DNA of 64,000 nucleotides from a bacterium (GCA_905221295.1 CAJNCP010000002.1:1-64000), one strand, 5' to 3'. Positions 27,441 to 38,597 are shown, numbered from the stretch's first letter. The notes: generated from the sequence alone by a model not told the origin. Program-made: numbers and translations.

Positions 27441-28916
27441 ATGGATGTCATTATCGAACTAGCCAATAAGATTTTCAAGCCAGTCTTGGAAATGGGTGGT
27501 CCTATCATCATGCTGATCATCTTGACAGTATTGGCTCTACTTTTTGGAGTGAAATTCTCCAAAGCGCTTGAAGGTGGTATTAAACTTGCCATCGCCCTTA
27601 CTGGTATCGGTGCTATCATCGGTATGCTCAACGGAGCTTTCTCAGCATCACTTGCGAAATTCGTTGAAAATACTGGTATTCAATTGAACATCACTGACGT
27701 TGGTTGGGCACCACTTGCAACCATCACTTGGGGATCTGCTTGGACACTTTACTTCTTGCTTGTAATGTTGATTGTCAACGTTGTGATGCTTGCAATGAAG
27801 AAAACGGACACACTTGATGTCGATATCTTTGATATCTGGCACTTGTCAATCACTGGTCTTTTGATCAAATGGTATGCAGACAACAATGGTGTTAGCCAAG
27901 GAGTTTCACTTTTCATCGCAACTGCAGCAGTTGTCCTTGTAGGGGTTTTGAAAATCATCAACTCTGACTTGATGAAACCAACATTTGACGACCTTCTTAA
28001 TGCACCAAGTTCATCACCAATGACTTCAACTCACATGAACTACATGATGAACCCAGTTATCATGGTCTTGGATAAGATCTTCGATAAAGTATTGCCAGGT
28101 CTTGATAAATATGACTTTGACGCTGCAAAATTGAACAAGAAAATCGGTTTCTGGGGATCTAAATTTTTCATCGGTTTTATCCTTGGTATCGTTATTGGTT
28201 TGATGGGAACTCCACACCCAGTTGCTGGTGTAGAAGGAGCTGATAAATGGGAACTTGTTATTAAAGGTTGGTTGAGCCTTGGTTTGACTGCTGGTGTCTG
28301 CTTGGAACTCTTCTCACTTATCGGATCTTGGTTCATCGCAGCCGTAGAACCACTTTCACAAGGTATTACAAACGTTGCTACTAAACGTCTTCAAGGACGT
28401 AAATTCAACATCGGTCTTGACTGGCCTTTCATCGCTGGTCGTGCTGAAATCTGGGCTTGTGCCAACGTACTTGCTCCAATCATGCTAGTAGAAGCAGTGC
28501 TTCTTTCAAATGTCGGAAATGGTATCTTGCCACTTGCAGGTATCATCGCTATGGGTGTGACTCCAGCTCTCTTGGTTGTTACACGTGGTAAATTGCTCCG
28601 TATGATTATTTTCGGAACACTCTTGTTGCCTCTCTTCCTTCTTTCAGGTACTCTTATCGCTCCATTTGCAACTGAACTTGCGAAAGGTGTAGGTGCCTTC
28701 CCAGAAGGTGTGAGCCAAACTCAATTGATCACTCACTCAACTCTTGAAGGACCAATCGAAAAACTATTTGGTTGGGCAATCGGTAATGCTACAACAGGTG
28801 ATATTAAAGCAATCCTTGGTGCAGCAGCCTTCCTTGTATTCTATGTAGGTATCTTTGCTTGGTATAGAAAACAAATGATCAAACGTAACGAAGAATACGC
28901 AGCAAATGCTAAATAA
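27441..28916 (+). CDS. PTS EIIC, galactitol/galactose family permease
   Basis: A 491-residue membrane permease of the GatC (IIC galactitol) family with about ten to twelve hydrophobic segments, including GGPIIMLIILTVLALLFGV near the start. Conserved GTPHPVAGVEGADKWE and GLDWPFIAGRAEIWA regions lie near residues 255 and 330. GGGAGG lies upstream. Codon usage is strongly biased toward highly expressed streptococcal choices, like the lac genes that follow. It completes the three-protein PTS. Confidence 0.92.
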   Translation: MDVIIELANKIFKPVLEMGGPIIMLIILTVLALLFGVKFSKALEGGIKLAIALTGIGAIIGMLNGAFSASLAKFVENTGIQLNITDVGWAPLATITWGSAWTLYFLLVMLIVNVVMLAMKKTDTLDVDIFDIWHLSITGLLIKWYADNNGVSQGVSLFIATAAVVLVGVLKIINSDLMKPTFDDLLNAPSSSPMTSTHMNYMMNPVIMVLDKIFDKVLPGLDKYDFDAAKLNKKIGFWGSKFFIGFILGIVIGLMGTPHPVAGVEGADKWELVIKGWLSLGLTAGVCLELFSLIGSWFIAAVEPLSQGITNVATKRLQGRKFNIGLDWPFIAGRAEIWACANVLAPIMLVEAVLLSNVGNGILPLAGIIAMGVTPALLVVTRGKLLRMIIFGTLLLPLFLLSGTLIAPFATELAKGVGAFPEGVSQTQLITHSTLEGPIEKLFGWAIGNATTGDIKAILGAAAFLVFYVGIFAWYRKQMIKRNEEYAANAK

Positions 28917-28942
28917 TTCGCTCCTATAAAATGTAAATTGTG

Positions 28943-28991
28943 AAAACTAGGTTGTTAATTTCCTACATTGGGAGTGGCAACCTAGTTTTTT
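28943..28991 (+). terminator. intra-cluster terminator between EIIC and lacX
   Basis: AAAACTAGGTTG pairs with CAACCTAGTTTT and TTTT follows. It would partly or wholly separate the PTS genes from lacX. Confidence 0.8.
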
Positions 28992-29023
28992 ATATAAAAA
29001 TCTAAAAATAGTTGGAGAACATT

Positions 29024-29920
29024 ATGGTAATTGAAATCAAATCAGACCAGTTAACGGTCCAGTTTAAAACCTTAGGTGGCACCTTGTCGTCGATCAAGGA
29101 CCGAGAAAGCATTGAGTATCTTTGGCAAGGAGATGCCACTTACTGGAGTGGACAAGCGCCTGTACTTTTTCCAATCTGCGGCTCTTTGAGAGAGGATACG
29201 GCCTTCTATAGCCACGAAGATGGAACGGAGACGAAAGGAAAGATTCCTCGCCATGGTTTGGTCCGTAAAAAAGAATTTGAATTAGTTGATCAAACAGAAA
29301 ACAGCGTAACCTTTGCTATTGAAGATGATGAGAATACTTATCAGAACTACCCTTATCATTTCCGCCTTGAAATCACCTATCTAGTGAATGGCAAGACTGT
29401 CCGTACTCAATACAAAGTTTTCAATAGAGAAACTAATAAAGTAATGCCATTCTTTATAGGAGGACATCCAGGATTTAATTGTCCTCTACTTAATGACGAA
29501 GTCTATGAAGACTACTATTTAGAGTTTGAAAAAGAAGAGACTTGCTCTGTTCCACGTCCTTTCCCAGAAACGGGAATGTTAGACTTCCAAGATAGAAGTC
29601 CATGGTTGGATTCACAAAAGGAAGTGGACCTCAGTTACGATCTGTTTAGTGTTGATGCAGTGACACTCGATGAGTTACAATCCAGAACAATTGCCCTTCG
29701 TTCGCGCAAGCATGAGAAGGGATTAAAAGTACACTTCCAAGAGTTCTCAAATCTCATCATTTGGTCAACTTTGAATAAGGGACCTTTCATTGCGTTTGAA
29801 CCATGGTCTGGCTTGTCAACATCTCTTGAAGAAGGAGATCATTTAGAAGATAAGAAGAATGTTCGCTTACTAGAACCTGGTCAAGTGGATCAAATTGGCT
29901 TTGATATTGAAATATTTTAG
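29024..29920 (+). CDS. lacX: LacX-like aldose 1-epimerase family protein
   Basis: A 298-residue galactose-mutarotase-fold protein that may interconvert sugar anomers or sugar-phosphate anomers for the tagatose pathway. It shows the family features FPICGSLRED near residue 48, KIPRHGLVRKKEFE near 78 (likely catalytic His), PFFIGGHPGFNCPL near 145 and AFEPWSGL near 262. ATG 29024 with GGAG 6 bases upstream is preferred over TTG 29012. It lies after a terminator and before the lacA promoter, so its expression may rely on read-through. Confidence 0.85.
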   Translation: MVIEIKSDQLTVQFKTLGGTLSSIKDRESIEYLWQGDATYWSGQAPVLFPICGSLREDTAFYSHEDGTETKGKIPRHGLVRKKEFELVDQTENSVTFAIEDDENTYQNYPYHFRLEITYLVNGKTVRTQYKVFNRETNKVMPFFIGGHPGFNCPLLNDEVYEDYYLEFEKEETCSVPRPFPETGMLDFQDRSPWLDSQKEVDLSYDLFSVDAVTLDELQSRTIALRSRKHEKGLKVHFQEFSNLIIWSTLNKGPFIAFEPWSGLSTSLEEGDHLEDKKNVRLLEPGQVDQIGFDIEIF

Positions 29921-29950
29921 ATAAAAAACTACAAAAACAAACATTTATTG

Positions 29951-29979
29951 TTGACTTTTACTGAAAATAGGAGTATATT
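29951..29979 (+). promoter_or_regulatory. lacA promoter
   Basis: TTGACT (29951-29956) and TATATT (29974-29979) are 17 bases apart. The start site would fall in the first of two tandem palindromes. Confidence 0.75.
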
Positions 29980-29980
29980 A

Positions 29981-30020
29981 TGTTTGTAAGCAACAAATGA
30001 TGTTTGTAACGAACAAATAA
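29981..30020. promoter_or_regulatory. tandem 20-bp palindromic repeats, candidate LacR operators
   Basis: Two adjacent 20-base units at 29981-30000 and 30001-30020 differ at only a few bases. Each contains a TTTGT-N5-ACAAA dyad (29983-29997 and 30003-30017). They cover the transcription start of lacA, an ideal repression site for LacR. Confidence 0.7.
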
Positions 30021-30206
30021 CCGCTTGTTATATTCTCTTTTTGCGGAGAAACTTTGTTTCCAGGGAATTGATTTCCTGGACTTGGATAAGGTGTTATTCA
30101 TCTCATTCAATCAATTTGTCAATAAACTGCTAGAAATTCTTTTGTAGGTAAACTGCTAGCTATAAAAGTCTTTACTAGCCTAGAAAAATAAAAAGGAGTA
30201 TACAAT
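30021..30206 (+). other. lacA leader with hairpin and 11-bp direct repeats
   Basis: No gene is seen. It holds a CCAGG/CCTGG hairpin around 30060-30079 and an exact 11-base direct repeat TAAACTGCTAG at 30123-30133 and 30149-30159, the second followed by a GCTAG/CTAGC dyad. The function is unknown. Confidence 0.5.
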
Positions 30207-30632
30207 ATGTCTATTGTTATCGGTGCAGATGCTGCAGGTTTGAGATTGAAAGAAGTTGTGAAAGACTTCTTGGAAAAAGAAAACTTCCACGTTGTGGATG
30301 TTACAGCTGAAGGTCAAGACTTTGTTGATGTGACTCTTGCTGTTGCTGCAGAAGTAAACAAAGAAGAACAAAATCTTGGTATCGTGATTGATGCTTATGG
30401 TGCTGGTCCATTCATGGTCGCAACTAAAATCAAAGGAATGGTTGCTGCAGAAGTTTCAGATGAACGTTCAGCATATATGACTCGTGGACACAACAACTCA
30501 CGTATGATCACTATGGGTGCACAACTTGTTGGTGATGAATTGGCTAAAAATATTGCTAAAGGTTTTGTTAACGGTAAATACGACGGTGGCCGTCACCAAA
30601 TTCGTGTTGATATGTTGAACAAAATGTGCTAA
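30207..30632 (+). CDS. lacA: galactose-6-phosphate isomerase subunit LacA
   Basis: With LacB it converts galactose-6-phosphate to tagatose-6-phosphate. A 141-residue RpiB/LacA/LacB-fold protein starting [15 protein letters not shown]. As in other LacA subunits the active-site Cys of the RpiB family is missing at the position of [11 protein letters not shown], leaving catalysis to the LacB partner and the interface. AAAGGAG precedes ATG. It is the first gene of lacABCD. Confidence 0.95.
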   Translation: MSIVIGADAAGLRLKEVVKDFLEKENFHVVDVTAEGQDFVDVTLAVAAEVNKEEQNLGIVIDAYGAGPFMVATKIKGMVAAEVSDERSAYMTRGHNNSRMITMGAQLVGDELAKNIAKGFVNGKYDGGRHQIRVDMLNKMC

Positions 30633-30661
30633 TTAGATTACAGTAAGAAAGGTAAGTTAAA

Positions 30662-31177
30662 ATGAGAATTGCAATTGGATGTGACCACATCGTAACAGAT
30701 GAAAAAATGGCGGTTTCAGAATTTTTGAAATCAAAAGGATATGAAGTCATCGACTTTGGTACCTATGACCACACACGTACTCACTACCCAATCTTTGGTA
30801 AAAAAGTTGGTGAAGCCGTTACAAGCGGTCAAGCTGATCTTGGAGTATGTATCTGTGGTACTGGTGTTGGTATCAACAATGCTGTAAATAAAGTTCCAGG
30901 AGTTCGTTCTGCCTTGGTTCGTGATATGACAACAGCTCTTTATGCAAAAGAACAATTGAACGCCAACGTTATCGGTTTTGGTGGTAAAATCACTGGCGAA
31001 TTGCTTATGTGCGATATCATTGAAGCTTTCATCAATGCTGAATACAAACCATCAGAAGAAAACAAAAAATTGATTGCGAAAATTGAGCACGTTGAAACTC
31101 ACAATGCTCATCAAGCGGATGCAAACTTCTTTACAGAATTCCTTGAAAAATGGGATCGCGGTGAATACCACGACTAA
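30662..31177 (+). CDS. lacB: galactose-6-phosphate isomerase subunit LacB
   Basis: A 171-residue RpiB-fold subunit that carries the conserved catalytic region [18 protein letters not shown] near residue 60 (Cys and GTGVG phosphate loop) and IGCDHIV at the N-terminus (His near 9). A C-terminal extension beyond residue 140 distinguishes LacB from LacA. AGAAAGG lies upstream. It pairs with LacA. Confidence 0.96.
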   Translation: MRIAIGCDHIVTDEKMAVSEFLKSKGYEVIDFGTYDHTRTHYPIFGKKVGEAVTSGQADLGVCICGTGVGINNAVNKVPGVRSALVRDMTTALYAKEQLNANVIGFGGKITGELLMCDIIEAFINAEYKPSEENKKLIAKIEHVETHNAHQADANFFTEFLEKWDRGEYHD

Positions 31178-31187
31178 GAGGTGCCGC

Positions 31188-32117
31188 ATGATTTTAACAG
31201 TCACAATGAATCCATCCATTGATATTTCTTATCCTTTGGATGAATTGAAAATTGATACTGTCAACCGTGTGGTGGACGTGACCAAGACAGCTGGTGGTAA
31301 AGGGCTCAATGTTACACGAGTTCTTTCAGAATTTGGTGATTCTGTTGCTGCTACTGGTTTGGTCGGTGGTAAACTTGGTGAGTTTTTAGTAGAGCATATC
31401 GACGATAAAGTAACGAAACGTTTCTTCTCGATTAAAGGAGAGACTCGTAACTGTATTGCTATTCTACACGGAGATAACCAAACCGAAATCCTAGAAAAAG
31501 GGCCTGAAGTTCTGGAACAAGAAGGTCAAGATTTCTTGGCTCATTTCGAGAATCTCCTTGATACTGTGGAAGTAGTGGCTATCTCTGGTAGTCTGCCAGC
31601 AGGCCTTCCAGTTGACTACTATGCGAGCTTGGTAGAGCTTGCTAATCGCGCAGGAAAAGCAGTTGTTCTGGATTGCTCAGGTGCTGCCCTTCAGGCGGTT
31701 CTTGAATCACCACATAAACCAACAGTTATTAAACCAAATAACGAAGAATTGTCTCAGCTTCTAGGTAGAGAAGTTTCTGAGGATTTGGATGAATTAAAAG
31801 AAGTTCTTCAAGAGCCTTTATTTGCAGGGATTGAGTGGATTATCGTTTCACTTGGTGCAAATGGTGCTTTTGCAAAACATGGGGACACTTTCTACAAGGT
31901 AGATATTCCAAGAATTCAGGTAGTTAACCCTGTTGGATCTGGAGATTCTACTGTTGCAGGTATTTCATCAGGACTTCTTCATAAGGAATCTGATCAAGAA
32001 CTCCTCATCAAGGCCAATGTCCTTGGTATGCTCAATGCTCAAGAAAAAATGACAGGTCATGTCAATATGGCCAACTATCAAGCTCTATATGATCAATTAA
32101 TAGTAAAAGAGGTATAA
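31188..32117 (+). CDS. lacC: tagatose-6-phosphate kinase LacC
   Basis: A PfkB-family kinase of 309 residues that phosphorylates tagatose-6-phosphate to the 1,6-bisphosphate. It has [10 protein letters not shown] at the N-terminus, [11 protein letters not shown] near residue 37 and the catalytic anion hole [12 protein letters not shown] near 248. The start is ATG 31188, 10 bases after the lacB stop and preceded by AAGAGGTG; longer upstream readings would overlap lacB. The stop abuts lacD with one base between. Confidence 0.96.
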   Translation: MILTVTMNPSIDISYPLDELKIDTVNRVVDVTKTAGGKGLNVTRVLSEFGDSVAATGLVGGKLGEFLVEHIDDKVTKRFFSIKGETRNCIAILHGDNQTEILEKGPEVLEQEGQDFLAHFENLLDTVEVVAISGSLPAGLPVDYYASLVELANRAGKAVVLDCSGAALQAVLESPHKPTVIKPNNEELSQLLGREVSEDLDELKEVLQEPLFAGIEWIIVSLGANGAFAKHGDTFYKVDIPRIQVVNPVGSGDSTVAGISSGLLHKESDQELLIKANVLGMLNAQEKMTGHVNMANYQALYDQLIVKEV

Positions 32118-32118
32118 A

Positions 32119-33099
32119 ATGGCTTTAACAGAACAAAAACGTGCACGCTTAGAAAAACTTTCAGATGAAAACGGCATTATCTCAGCTCTTGCCTTTGACC
32201 AACGTGGTGCTTTGAAACGCCTCATGGCTCAATACCAAACAGAAGAGCCAACAGTTGCTCAAATGGAAGAACTCAAAGTCTTGGTTGCAGATGAATTAAC
32301 AAAATACGCATCCTCTATGCTTCTAGACCCAGAGTATGGACTTCCAGCTACAAAAGCCCTTGCTCCAAATGCTGGTCTTCTCCTTGCTTATGAGAAAACA
32401 GGTTATGACACAACTAGCACTAAACGCTTGCCTGACTGCTTGGATGTTTGGTCTGCCAAACGCATCAAAGAACAAGGTGCGGATGCTGTTAAGTTCTTGC
32501 TTTACTATGACGTAGACAGCTCTGACGAACTCAACCAACAAAAACAAGCCTACATCGAACGTATTGGTTCTGAATGTGTGGCGGAAGACATTCCATTCTT
32601 CCTTGAAATCCTTGCTTACGATGAAAAAATCGCTGACGCGGGTTCTGCTGAATACGCTAAAGTAAAACCACATAAGGTTATCGGTGCCATGAAAGTCTTC
32701 TCAGACCCACGCTTCAACATCGATGTCTTGAAAGTGGAAGTTCCAGTCAACGTCAAATACGTTGAAGGCTTTGGCGATGGTGAAATCGTGCATACACGCG
32801 AAGAAGCAGCAGCCTTCTTCAAAGCACAAGATGAAGCAACTAACTTGCCATACATCTACTTGAGTGCGGGTGTATCAGCTAAACTCTTCCAAGAAACACT
32901 TGTCTTTGCTCACGAATCAGGCGCAAACTTTAACGGTGTTCTTTGCGGCCGTGCAACCTGGGCAGGATCAGTTGAAGCCTACATCAAAGACGGTGAAGCA
33001 GCAGCTCGTGAATGGCTACGTACAACAGGTTTTGAGAACATTGACGAACTCAACAAGGTTCTTCAAACAACAGCGACTTCATGGACTGAACGCGTGTAA
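32119..33099 (+). CDS. lacD: tagatose 1,6-bisphosphate aldolase LacD
   Basis: A class I (Schiff-base) aldolase of 326 residues splitting tagatose-1,6-bisphosphate to DHAP and glyceraldehyde-3-phosphate. Family segments include [14 protein letters not shown] near residue 22, [10 protein letters not shown] near 122 (Lys region), [15 protein letters not shown] near 205 (Schiff-base Lys candidate) and [14 protein letters not shown] near 248. Codon choice is highly optimised. In some streptococci a LacD paralogue also acts as a regulator; nothing in the sequence says that here. Confidence 0.96.
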   Translation: MALTEQKRARLEKLSDENGIISALAFDQRGALKRLMAQYQTEEPTVAQMEELKVLVADELTKYASSMLLDPEYGLPATKALAPNAGLLLAYEKTGYDTTSTKRLPDCLDVWSAKRIKEQGADAVKFLLYYDVDSSDELNQQKQAYIERIGSECVAEDIPFFLEILAYDEKIADAGSAEYAKVKPHKVIGAMKVFSDPRFNIDVLKVEVPVNVKYVEGFGDGEIVHTREEAAAFFKAQDEATNLPYIYLSAGVSAKLFQETLVFAHESGANFNGVLCGRATWAGSVEAYIKDGEAAAREWLRTTGFENIDELNKVLQTTATSWTERV

Positions 33100-33154
33100 G
33101 CAAGTCCTCCTAGGTTAGGAACATGAATCTAAAAAAATTTTAAAAAAAGTTGTA

Positions 33155-33191
33155 TGTAAAGGTTTACAAAATAACTTACTTGTGCTATACT
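33155..33191 (+). promoter_or_regulatory. lacT promoter overlapped by a cre site
   Basis: TGTAAAGGTTTACA at 33155-33168 is a perfect palindrome that matches the CcpA cre consensus except at one central base. Its right half supplies the -35 TTTACA (33163-33168), followed after 17 bases by TGCTATACT extended -10 (hexamer 33186-33191). CcpA binding here would block the promoter. Confidence 0.8.
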
Positions 33192-33211
33192 CAAATCACA
33201 AGTTAATACAA

Positions 33212-33297
33212 GGTGAGTGTTACTAAGTAGTATTAGGCATGATCACAGGTGAATTAGAAATCAAAGGATTTTCTAGTTCATTTGTGGTCATTTTTTG
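33212..33297 (+). terminator. LacT-controlled antiterminator (RAT) and terminator
   Basis: The leader contains GTGTTACTAAGTAGTATTAG followed by GCATGATC (about 33217-33244), resembling a BglG-family RNA antiterminator. Its 3' end overlaps the left arm of a long terminator whose arms are about 33240-33262 and 33267-33290, with TTTTTT at 33291-33296. LacT bound to RAT would prevent the terminator from forming. Confidence 0.8.
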
Positions 33298-33333
33298 TAC
33301 TCATATACCTTTAAGATATAAAAGGAGGTTGAC

Positions 33334-34170
33334 ATGTATCGAATTCTAAATCCAATGAATCACAATGTTTCACTTGTCAGAAATGATAAAGGAGAAGAGG
33401 TGATTGTAATTGGTAAGGGGATTGCATTTGGAAAGAAGAAAGGTGACTTAATTGCTGAAAATCAGGTTGAGAAAATCTTTCGGATGAAGACAGAAGAGTC
33501 CAGAGAAAATTTTATGGCTCTGCTCAAAGATGTTCCGCTTGATTTTATCACAGTGACCTATGAGATTATTGATAAGCTTTCTAAGAAATATCATTATCCG
33601 ATTCAAGAGTATCTCTACGTAACCTTGACAGATCATATTTACTGTTCTTATCAAGCTCTAACACAAGGAAGGTACAAGGATAGCAATCTGCCAGATATTT
33701 CTGCCAAGTATCCTATCGCTTTTCAAATCGCAAAGGAAGCCTTTGAAATCTATCGTCAGAAGTTGACAAATCATTTCCCTGAGGATGAAATTATTCGGAT
33801 TGCTTATCATTTTATCAATGCCGAAGGGGAAAATGAAGTCCAAGTGGTTGAGTCGATTGATAAGAGGAAAGAAATCCTCAGGAATGTTGAAGAAGTGCTA
33901 AAGAGTTACGCTATTCAACGAACCAAAGAGAATAATCATTTCTATGATCGTTTTATGATTCATTTGAATTATTTCTTGGATTATTTAGACAGATCTAGAG
34001 ATGATAACCAATCACTTCTGGATATGGAAGATCATATTAAACAATCCTATCCAAAAGCGTTCGAGATTGGTTCCAAGATTTATGATGTGATTACACAACA
34101 TACTGGTCTTGATTTGTATAAAAGTGAACGAGTTTATCTAGTTCTACATATCCAACGTTTATTGTCATAA
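33334..34170 (+). CDS. lacT: BglG-family transcriptional antiterminator LacT
   Basis: A 278-residue antiterminator with an N-terminal CAT RNA-binding domain (1-58, MYRILNPMNHNVSLV and GKGIAFGKKKGD). Two PTS regulation domains follow (PRD1 about 70-165, PRD2 about 175-275) carrying conserved His residues such as LTDHIYCSYQ, IAYHFINAEGE and HLNYFLDYL. PTS phosphorylation of these histidines should couple its activity to lactose transport. The RNA target lies immediately upstream. AAAGGAGG precedes ATG. Confidence 0.95.
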   Translation: MYRILNPMNHNVSLVRNDKGEEVIVIGKGIAFGKKKGDLIAENQVEKIFRMKTEESRENFMALLKDVPLDFITVTYEIIDKLSKKYHYPIQEYLYVTLTDHIYCSYQALTQGRYKDSNLPDISAKYPIAFQIAKEAFEIYRQKLTNHFPEDEIIRIAYHFINAEGENEVQVVESIDKRKEILRNVEEVLKSYAIQRTKENNHFYDRFMIHLNYFLDYLDRSRDDNQSLLDMEDHIKQSYPKAFEIGSKIYDVITQHTGLDLYKSERVYLVLHIQRLLS

Positions 34171-34205
34171 AAATTTAATTAAAAATACATAAGGAGAATT
34201 CTATC

Positions 34206-34523
34206 ATGAATAGAGAAGAAGTAACATTGTTAGGTTTTGAAATCGTAGCCTATGCTGGCGATGCTCGTTCAAAACTATTGGAAGCTTTAAAGGCTGCTGA
34301 AGCTGGTGATTTTGCGAAAGCTGATACTCTCGTAGAGGAAGCTGGTGGTTGCATCGCTGAGGCACACCACGCTCAAACAAGCCTTTTGACTAAGGAAGCA
34401 GCTGGTGAGGACTTAGCTTATAGTGTAACCATGATGCATGGCCAAGACCACTTGATGACAACTATCTTGCTCAAAGATTTGATGCACCATTTAATCGAAC
34501 TATACAAGAGAGGAGTTAAGTAA
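34206..34523 (+). CDS. lacF: lactose-specific PTS EIIA
   Basis: A 105-residue all-helical EIIA of the lactose/cellobiose family, forming a trimer. The active His is in [13 protein letters not shown] near residue 80, with the metal-coordinating Asp in the same motif; [13 protein letters not shown] near 57 is also conserved. AAGGAG precedes ATG. Its stop overlaps the lacE ATG by one base. Confidence 0.95.
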   Translation: MNREEVTLLGFEIVAYAGDARSKLLEALKAAEAGDFAKADTLVEEAGGCIAEAHHAQTSLLTKEAAGEDLAYSVTMMHGQDHLMTTILLKDLMHHLIELYKRGVK

Positions 34524-36217
34524 TGAACAAACTAATTTCATTTATCGAGAAAGGAAAGCCTTTCTTTGAAAAACTGTCTCGTAATATCTACCTTCGTGCT
34601 ATTCGTGATGGTTTCATTGCAGGGATGCCAGTTATTCTCTTCTCAAGTATCTTTATCTTGATTGCCTTTGTTCCGAACTCATGGGGCTTTAAATGGTCTG
34701 ATGATGTTGTTAATCTCCTAATGAAACCTTATAGCTATTCAATGGGGATTCTAGCTCTCTTGGTAGCTGGGACAACAGCTAAATCTTTGACGGACTCAGT
34801 TAACCGTAGCATGGAGAAAACAAACCAAATCAACTATATGTCAACACTTTTGGCTGCGATTGTTGGTTTGTTGATGTTGGCAGCTGATCCGATTGAAGGT
34901 GGATTTGCGACAGGTTTCCTTGGGACAAAAGGTTTGCTTTCAGCCTTTCTTGCTGCCTTTGTAACCGTAGCAATCTATAAGGTTTGTGTTAAGAACAACG
35001 TCACTATTCGCATGCCTGACGAAGTTCCACCCAATATCTCACAAGTTTTTAAAGATGTGATTCCATTCACTCTTTCAGTTGTTTCTCTTTACGTCCTTGA
35101 TTTACTGGCTCGCCAGTTTGTTGGAGCCAGCGTTGCAGAATCAATCGGTAAATTCTTTGCACCATTATTCTCAGCTGCGGATGGCTATCTAGGTATTACC
35201 ATTATCTTTGGGGCCTTTGCCTTCTTCTGGTTTGTGGGTATCCACGGTCCTTCCATCGTCGAACCTGCAATCGCAGCTATTACCTATGCAAATGCTGAAG
35301 TCAACTTGAACCTTCTCCAACAAGGGATGCATGCAGACAAGATTCTTACTTCTGGTACACAAATGTTTATCGTTACCATGGGTGGTACAGGTGCGACACT
35401 GGTTGTTCCATTCATGTTCATGTGGTTGACCAAATCGAAACGAAACCGCGCAATCGGACGTGCGTCTGTTGTTCCAACATTCTTCGGAGTTAACGAACCA
35501 ATTCTGTTTGGTGCACCGCTTGTATTGAACCCGATTTTCTTTATTCCATTTATCTTTGCGCCAATTGCCAACGTATGGATCTTTAAATTCTTCATTGAAA
35601 CGCTTGGAATGAACTCATTTACTGCCAACCTTCCTTGGACAACACCAGGTCCGCTCGGTATTATTCTCGGTACAAACTTCCAATTCTTGTCATTTGTACT
35701 TGCTGCTTTGTTAATCCTTGTTGACGTAGCCATCTACTATCCATTCCTCAAGGTTTATGATGAACAAATCCTTGAAGAAGAACGTTCTGGTAAAGCCAAT
35801 GATGAATTGAAAGAAAAAGTAGCTGCAAACTTCAATACTGCCAAAGCAGATGCTATTCTTGAAAAAGCTGGTGTAGAAGCATCTCAAAATACAATCACAG
35901 AAGAAACTAATGTTCTCGTTCTCTGTGCAGGAGGAGGTACAAGTGGTCTCCTTGCAAATGCTCTAAACAAGGCAGCTGCGGAGTACAAGGTTCCTGTTAA
36001 AGCAGCAGCTGGTGGCTATGGAGCTCACCGTGAAATGTTGCCTGAGTTTGATCTGGTTATCCTTGCTCCTCAAGTTGCTTCAAACTTTGAAGACATGAAG
36101 GCCGAAACCGACAAGCTTGGTATCAAACTTGCCAAGACAGAAGGTGGCCAATACATTAAACTGACTCGTGATGGAAAAGGCGCTCTTGCATTCGTACAAG
36201 CTCAATTTGAACAATAA
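34523..36217 (+). CDS. lacE: lactose-specific PTS EIICB
   Basis: A 564-residue fused permease and EIIB that imports lactose as lactose-6-phosphate. The EIIC part (1-420) has ten or so membrane helices with [12 protein letters not shown] near residue 240 and [15 protein letters not shown] near 322. After a charged linker the EIIB domain (about 465-564) begins [14 protein letters not shown], whose Cys is phosphorylated by LacF. The lacF stop and lacE start share a base, so translation is coupled. Confidence 0.96.
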   Translation: MNKLISFIEKGKPFFEKLSRNIYLRAIRDGFIAGMPVILFSSIFILIAFVPNSWGFKWSDDVVNLLMKPYSYSMGILALLVAGTTAKSLTDSVNRSMEKTNQINYMSTLLAAIVGLLMLAADPIEGGFATGFLGTKGLLSAFLAAFVTVAIYKVCVKNNVTIRMPDEVPPNISQVFKDVIPFTLSVVSLYVLDLLARQFVGASVAESIGKFFAPLFSAADGYLGITIIFGAFAFFWFVGIHGPSIVEPAIAAITYANAEVNLNLLQQGMHADKILTSGTQMFIVTMGGTGATLVVPFMFMWLTKSKRNRAIGRASVVPTFFGVNEPILFGAPLVLNPIFFIPFIFAPIANVWIFKFFIETLGMNSFTANLPWTTPGPLGIILGTNFQFLSFVLAALLILVDVAIYYPFLKVYDEQILEEERSGKANDELKEKVAANFNTAKADAILEKAGVEASQNTITEETNVLVLCAGGGTSGLLANALNKAAAEYKVPVKAAAGGYGAHREMLPEFDLVILAPQVASNFEDMKAETDKLGIKLAKTEGGQYIKLTRDGKGALAFVQAQFEQ

Positions 36218-36230
36218 AATTTTAGAAGTG

Positions 36231-36280
36231 AGATGGAGAATAAAGCCTCACTAGCCTCCTCTCCATCTTATTTCTTTTTA
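36231..36280 (+). terminator. weak terminator-like hairpin between lacE and lacG
   Basis: AGATGGAGA (36231-36239) pairs with TCTCCATCT (36260-36268) and TATTTCTTTTTA follows. It may attenuate lacG or stabilise the upstream mRNA. Confidence 0.55.
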
Positions 36281-36285
36281 ATTGA

Positions 36286-37704
<1,419 letters not shown>

Positions 37705-37712
37705 AATTCAAT

Positions 37713-37745
37713 AAAAATTCCCCACCAAAAGGCAGGGGAATTTTT
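37713..37745. terminator. bidirectional terminator between lacG and lacR
   Basis: AAAAATTCCCC (37713-37723) pairs with GGGGAATTTTT (37735-37745). Confidence 0.88.
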
Positions 37746-38511
37746 ATGGTTTTGATAAAAGAATGGTTGTTTGTTTCGTCAGGTCTTCAAATGTTTCCTG
37801 ACTCAGTTTGGAATCTGAAACGATGGTATCAATCTCTGAGATATTGTAGAAAGTGTAAAAATCAAACTTATTAAACTTGCTGTGGTCTGCCAGTAAGTAT
37901 TTTTTATTGGCATTGTTCAAGGCGATTCGTTGTACCTCGCCCTCTTCCTCGCTGAAAGTAGCAATTGCCTTATCCTTAATACCATTACAACTTACAAAAG
38001 CTTTAGAAAACTGAAGGTTGGTCAAATCCTGTAAGGTAAGTGTCCCTACAAAAGCACCAGTGATGGAGCGATAATTTCCGCCAATCAAGATCAAATCTGT
38101 TAGTTTTCGTTCGTTTAGGATGAGAAAAACAGGAAGGCTGTTTGTTACAACACGAATATTATCGATAGGGAGCTCACGAGCAAAACATTCTAAGGTTGTT
38201 CCTGGACCAATAAAAATGGTTTCACCTTCGTCAATCAAATGACCCGCAAAACGGCTGATTTCTTGTTTTTCAGCAATCTGTAAGCCTTGTTTTTCAACGT
38301 TTGAGCGTTCGTTGTTTAAGAGAGAACCTGTACGAAGTTTTTCAGCGCCACCATGCACGCGTACTAGCAAATCCTTGTCTGCTAGTTCTTGTAAGTAGCG
38401 GCGAGCTGTCATATCTGACACATCAAGACTCTCCATAATTTCTTTTACAGTAATAGTGCCTTTTGTGTTTACTGCTTCTAGAATACTATCTAGTTTTTCT
38501 TGCTTTAGCAT
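37744..38511 (-). CDS. lacR: DeoR-family lactose operon repressor LacR
   Basis: A 255-residue DeoR/GlpR-type repressor: N-terminal winged helix (4-57, with ITVKEIMESLDVSDMTARRYLQEL), followed by a sugar-phosphate-sensing ISOCOT-like domain (about 75-230, IFIGPGTTLECFA and LIGGNYRS). Tagatose-6-phosphate is the known inducer of LacR in related cocci. The start is ATG at 38511, 8 bases after GAGG, rather than GTG at 38520. Candidate operators sit at 26488, 29981 and 38578. Confidence 0.9.
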   Translation of the reverse strand: MLKQEKLDSILEAVNTKGTITVKEIMESLDVSDMTARRYLQELADKDLLVRVHGGAEKLRTGSLLNNERSNVEKQGLQIAEKQEISRFAGHLIDEGETIFIGPGTTLECFARELPIDNIRVVTNSLPVFLILNERKLTDLILIGGNYRSITGAFVGTLTLQDLTNLQFSKAFVSCNGIKDKAIATFSEEEGEVQRIALNNANKKYLLADHSKFNKFDFYTFYNISEIDTIVSDSKLSQETFEDLTKQTTILLSKP

Positions 38512-38577
38512 CCTTATCACCTCGATTTCTACTATTATTATCTTACCATAAAACGCTCAATCAATCAAATAGAAAAA

Positions 38578-38597
38578 GAACAAAATAAAACAAAAAA
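38578..38597. promoter_or_regulatory. second copy of the operator-like 20-mer
   Basis: It is identical to 26488-26507. On the minus strand it lies just upstream of a likely lacR promoter (TTGATT and TAAGAT, 17 bases apart), giving possible autoregulation. It also forms the T-rich tail of the nrdF terminator, so part of its composition may reflect that. Confidence 0.55.

Noticed and set aside
29980-30020. Two overlapping 6-codon micro-ORFs (MFVSNK and MFVTNK) at the lacA promoter repeats
   Set aside because: They coincide exactly with tandem operator-like palindromes and the first ATG lies before the predicted transcription start, so coding is unlikely. The repeat, not peptide coding, explains the similarity.
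31074-31187. A 38-residue N-terminal extension of lacC
   Set aside because: It would overlap lacB in another frame, and the PfkB family start matches ATG 31188 with a good ribosome site.
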